Shown here: positions 6,301-6,914 of the stretch, in pieces
Position numbering within the stretch: position 1 is the stretch's first letter
Layout of the letters: each line of letters starts with the position of its first letter
Assembly (NCBI GenBank): GCA_039000685.1
Contig: JAWBNW010000030.1
Location: forward strand, 1 to 6,914
Source: JAVZGQ01 sp039000685
Lineage (GTDB): Archaea > Aenigmatarchaeota > Aenigmatarchaeia > CG10238-14 > SCSR01
Reading direction: 5' to 3'
Length of the DNA stretch: 6,914 nt
Position numbers and translations under genes: made by a program
Notes under the pieces: generated by a model
The model's database searches: none
The model's input: the letters and a program-made list of their open reading frames with translations, nothing else
What the model was told of the DNA's origin: nothing

Positions 6301-6914
6301 GCTCACATTAACTTCAGTTTTGTTTAAGCTTATACTATCATCAGGATTTTTCCATGTTGCAGTGATGTTGATGTAATAATTTCCAGGTGTTGTGGCATTT
6401 GGGACTGTTATGTTAAAAGCCTTCAAACAAAATTCATTTTTACCCAAATCGCCACATTCTTCTTTTGTGATGTTTGCGCCCCAGCCTTCTAGAAGCTCTA
6501 ATGTCATATTCGTGGAATAAGCAGTTCCGTTTCCAAAATTACTAGCATTAGCTGTTATCACAAAACTGTCATTCTCGTACAAGCTAACGTGATAGATTAT
6601 TGGATTTGAAGGTTGTGGTGTTATACTAATGTAAGTCTTTGCTGGCTCAGCTGTGAAATCATCGCTAGAATTACCAAAGTTTCCATTCTTTGTTGCATTG
6701 CAAGCAAGGGTGTAAGCTCCTTCTGTGTCGGGCGCAGTAAAGTTGACAGAGTATGTACCATTATTATGATCAGTCTTGTTTATCACTTCAGAAGAATCGT
6801 ACCTACAATCTATAATTGCTCCTGGGACCCAAGAGTCCTGACGGTAATTTTTAACATAAATGTTTGCAATCACAAGAGAGCCAACTATCGGCTTTTTGTT
6901 GATAACGTTTACGG
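3328..6914 (-). CDS. Giant multi-Ig-domain membrane-anchored surface protein, C-terminal 1194 residues (start beyond right edge)
   Basis: The frame stays open to the right edge (upstream residues VNVINKKPIVGSL read as an Ig strand), so the GTG at 6873 is probably not the start. Residues below are counted from that GTG. About eight beta-sandwich domains of roughly 100-110 residues run from 1 to 842, with typical segments such as NGTYSVNFTAPDTEGAYTL, EVNVTNKGNTKISF and FILVVENKGEVSQ. A Pro/Tyr-rich linker (843-884, RPPPIYVKYPYFPG) is followed by a NEW3-like domain (885-987, VTVENIGQVDLENVSLFLLG). Then come an alpha-helical stalk (988-1079), a membrane span (about 1080-1103) and a 78-residue cytoplasmic coiled coil. 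Dozens of sequons are present. Cysteines occur at 23/58, 140/149, 237/243, 316/328 and 542, mostly one pair per domain, so disulfides are likely. It is probably a stalked adhesin or surface-layer-type protein. It ends 4 bp from the convergent 294-aa gene. Confidence 0.9.
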   Translation of the reverse strand, partial: VNVINKKPIVGSLVIANIYVKNYRQDSWVPGAIIDCRYDSSEVINKTDHNNGTYSVNFTAPDTEGAYTLACNATKNGNFGNSSDDFTAEPAKTYISITPQPSNPIIYHVSLYENDSFVITANASNFGNGTAYSTNMTLELLEGWGANITKEECGDLGKNEFCLKAFNITVPNATTPGNYYINITATWKNPDDSISLNKTEVNVSVQSNPKMDVEEASVSGEVGDGTEASIGNFTVLSIGNDALQNIQFSCVSGQACQDFLVEFIPASISNLPVNSNQSVVVNVTVPLSYPNGTYTGIINVSAQNDGFDTLNIEVYVPENRTWDLKPEYCERSTQQPEGTVCEVNVTNKGNTKISFTISPEEGNYTKVNETSFEVERLSWHVFKITYNVTDVEPGMYNSTFLVDAIQEDSNPDNKTVKVSLVPYIPPIISVSVTPNETEQNSSITIFANVTDRSGSGITWTKVNITRPSGIVDSFDMLLFETNGSLTKWNLTYPNETKGSTLERGVYNVTVYARDNIGNEDNLNSTFLIYIKLNVLASTLTDKYYQGDIGSIYYSCKDVENNPVENVSANFTIINSQGNISYLSSNLKTNSDGTIAPMPSFSLPSDAPLGNYTLISSSRYKDEIANRATEKQNNYTFQVLSRTVTVTGLFADIETAVVWYPENIMRFGILVYNGEGKPVDPTSMNLSVYDPANNLYFAVNLSQMTKQATGFYTYQYAMPINTPSGMFLAVLNVSQNEFQTMKLKAFRVAHGGPYDVRLILLENEVEQGDYLDFILVVENKGEVSQDVFIEYWVSSQNTTYFTASEAVYTPAVTNQSFTRSAYIYSNQPLGNYLLNVKVTYDTVQPSILANASFIVVAKTINVTRPPPIYVKYPYFPGVEFPTGLAPAPTPTEKILASIFISKYNSNVSLARGFSRIESVTVENIGQVDLENVSLFLLGIPTNWFNITPENYKLLEKGKSAPFLITFNVPKNVNPGEYYATLIAASGVASDQRRITITIFESIKELLAKEIAQVEEELQELIIDTKVAEREGKDVSNVLLLIEGIKTQIQLAKENVENEKFEDAMKNINNARDLISRARDILSKLKVVKLEAKVAIPWWIILLILIPLVIFALYLASRKKPEVVRPWVITLEKLINSVKREKVKVEDLVREKERLLRMLEILEKEKAEGTISVSAYREMKSNIEKRLEEIEKKIVR
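3339..3370 (+). terminator. T-rich candidate terminator of the 294-aa gene
   Basis: Starting 16 bases after the stop codon, the plus strand carries a series of short T runs broken by C or A, with no hairpin needed. Archaeal RNA polymerase stops at such T-rich tracts. The tract lies inside the coding end of the convergent gene, where Lys/Glu-rich codons also produce T-rich complements, so it may be incidental. Confidence 0.35.

Noticed and set aside
6871..6873. GTG at 6873 as the true start of the giant protein
   Set aside because: The frame remains open for 13 more codons to the edge and these read as an Ig strand; no signal peptide follows the GTG, though an exported protein needs one.
1..6914. 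Mobile element, CRISPR array or integration site
   Set aside because: No transposase or integrase, terminal inverted repeats, regularly spaced repeats or tRNA fragment were seen.

Overview
The window looks like AT-rich archaeal chromosomal DNA. Candidate promoters are TATA elements (TTTAAATA and AATAAATATT) sitting about 26-28 bases before the ATG, so the first genes of transcripts would be leaderless. One internal gene has a Shine-Dalgarno-like AGAGG instead. The secreted proteins are packed with N-x-S/T glycosylation sequons, and single-pass membrane anchors with short basic tails are common. This style fits a DPANN-type archaeon (Woesearchaeota, Pacearchaeota, Aenigmarchaeota or relatives), but no marker gene fixes the lineage.

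Layout, left to right. Positions 1-1760, minus strand: a tightly overlapping three-gene operon. It encodes a two-domain Ig-like protein with signal peptide and C-terminal anchor (311 aa), an N-terminally anchored single-Ig protein (172 aa), and the start of a third secreted protein that runs off the left edge. Positions 1796-2062, plus strand: a stand-alone PqqD-like small protein (88 aa), divergent from the operon across 35 bp. Positions 2053-2256, minus strand: a 67-aa winged-helix DNA-binding protein whose 3' end overlaps the PqqD-like gene. Positions 2257-2438: a 182-bp divergent promoter region. Positions 2439-3323, plus strand: a 294-aa secreted protein with no anchor, four cysteines and many C-ending codons. 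Positions 3328-6914, minus strand: the C-terminal 1194 residues of a very large surface protein made of about nine tandem beta-sandwich domains, an extracellular helical stalk, one membrane span and a cytoplasmic coiled coil. Its start lies beyond the right edge.

Taken together this is a cell-surface locus. Five of seven genes encode exported Ig-like or beta-rich proteins; the other two are a DNA-binding protein and a PqqD-like protein. Two features deserve attention. First, 20 of 22 bases are identical, in mirror orientation, at the start codons of the winged-helix gene and the 294-aa gene, which suggests a shared operator and autoregulation. Second, the cast (unanchored secreted protein, two-Ig membrane-anchored partner, giant multi-Ig protein) parallels the bacterial WxL/WxLIP surface systems in architecture. 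Homology is not shown, and a donor-strand pilus-like fibre is an alternative.
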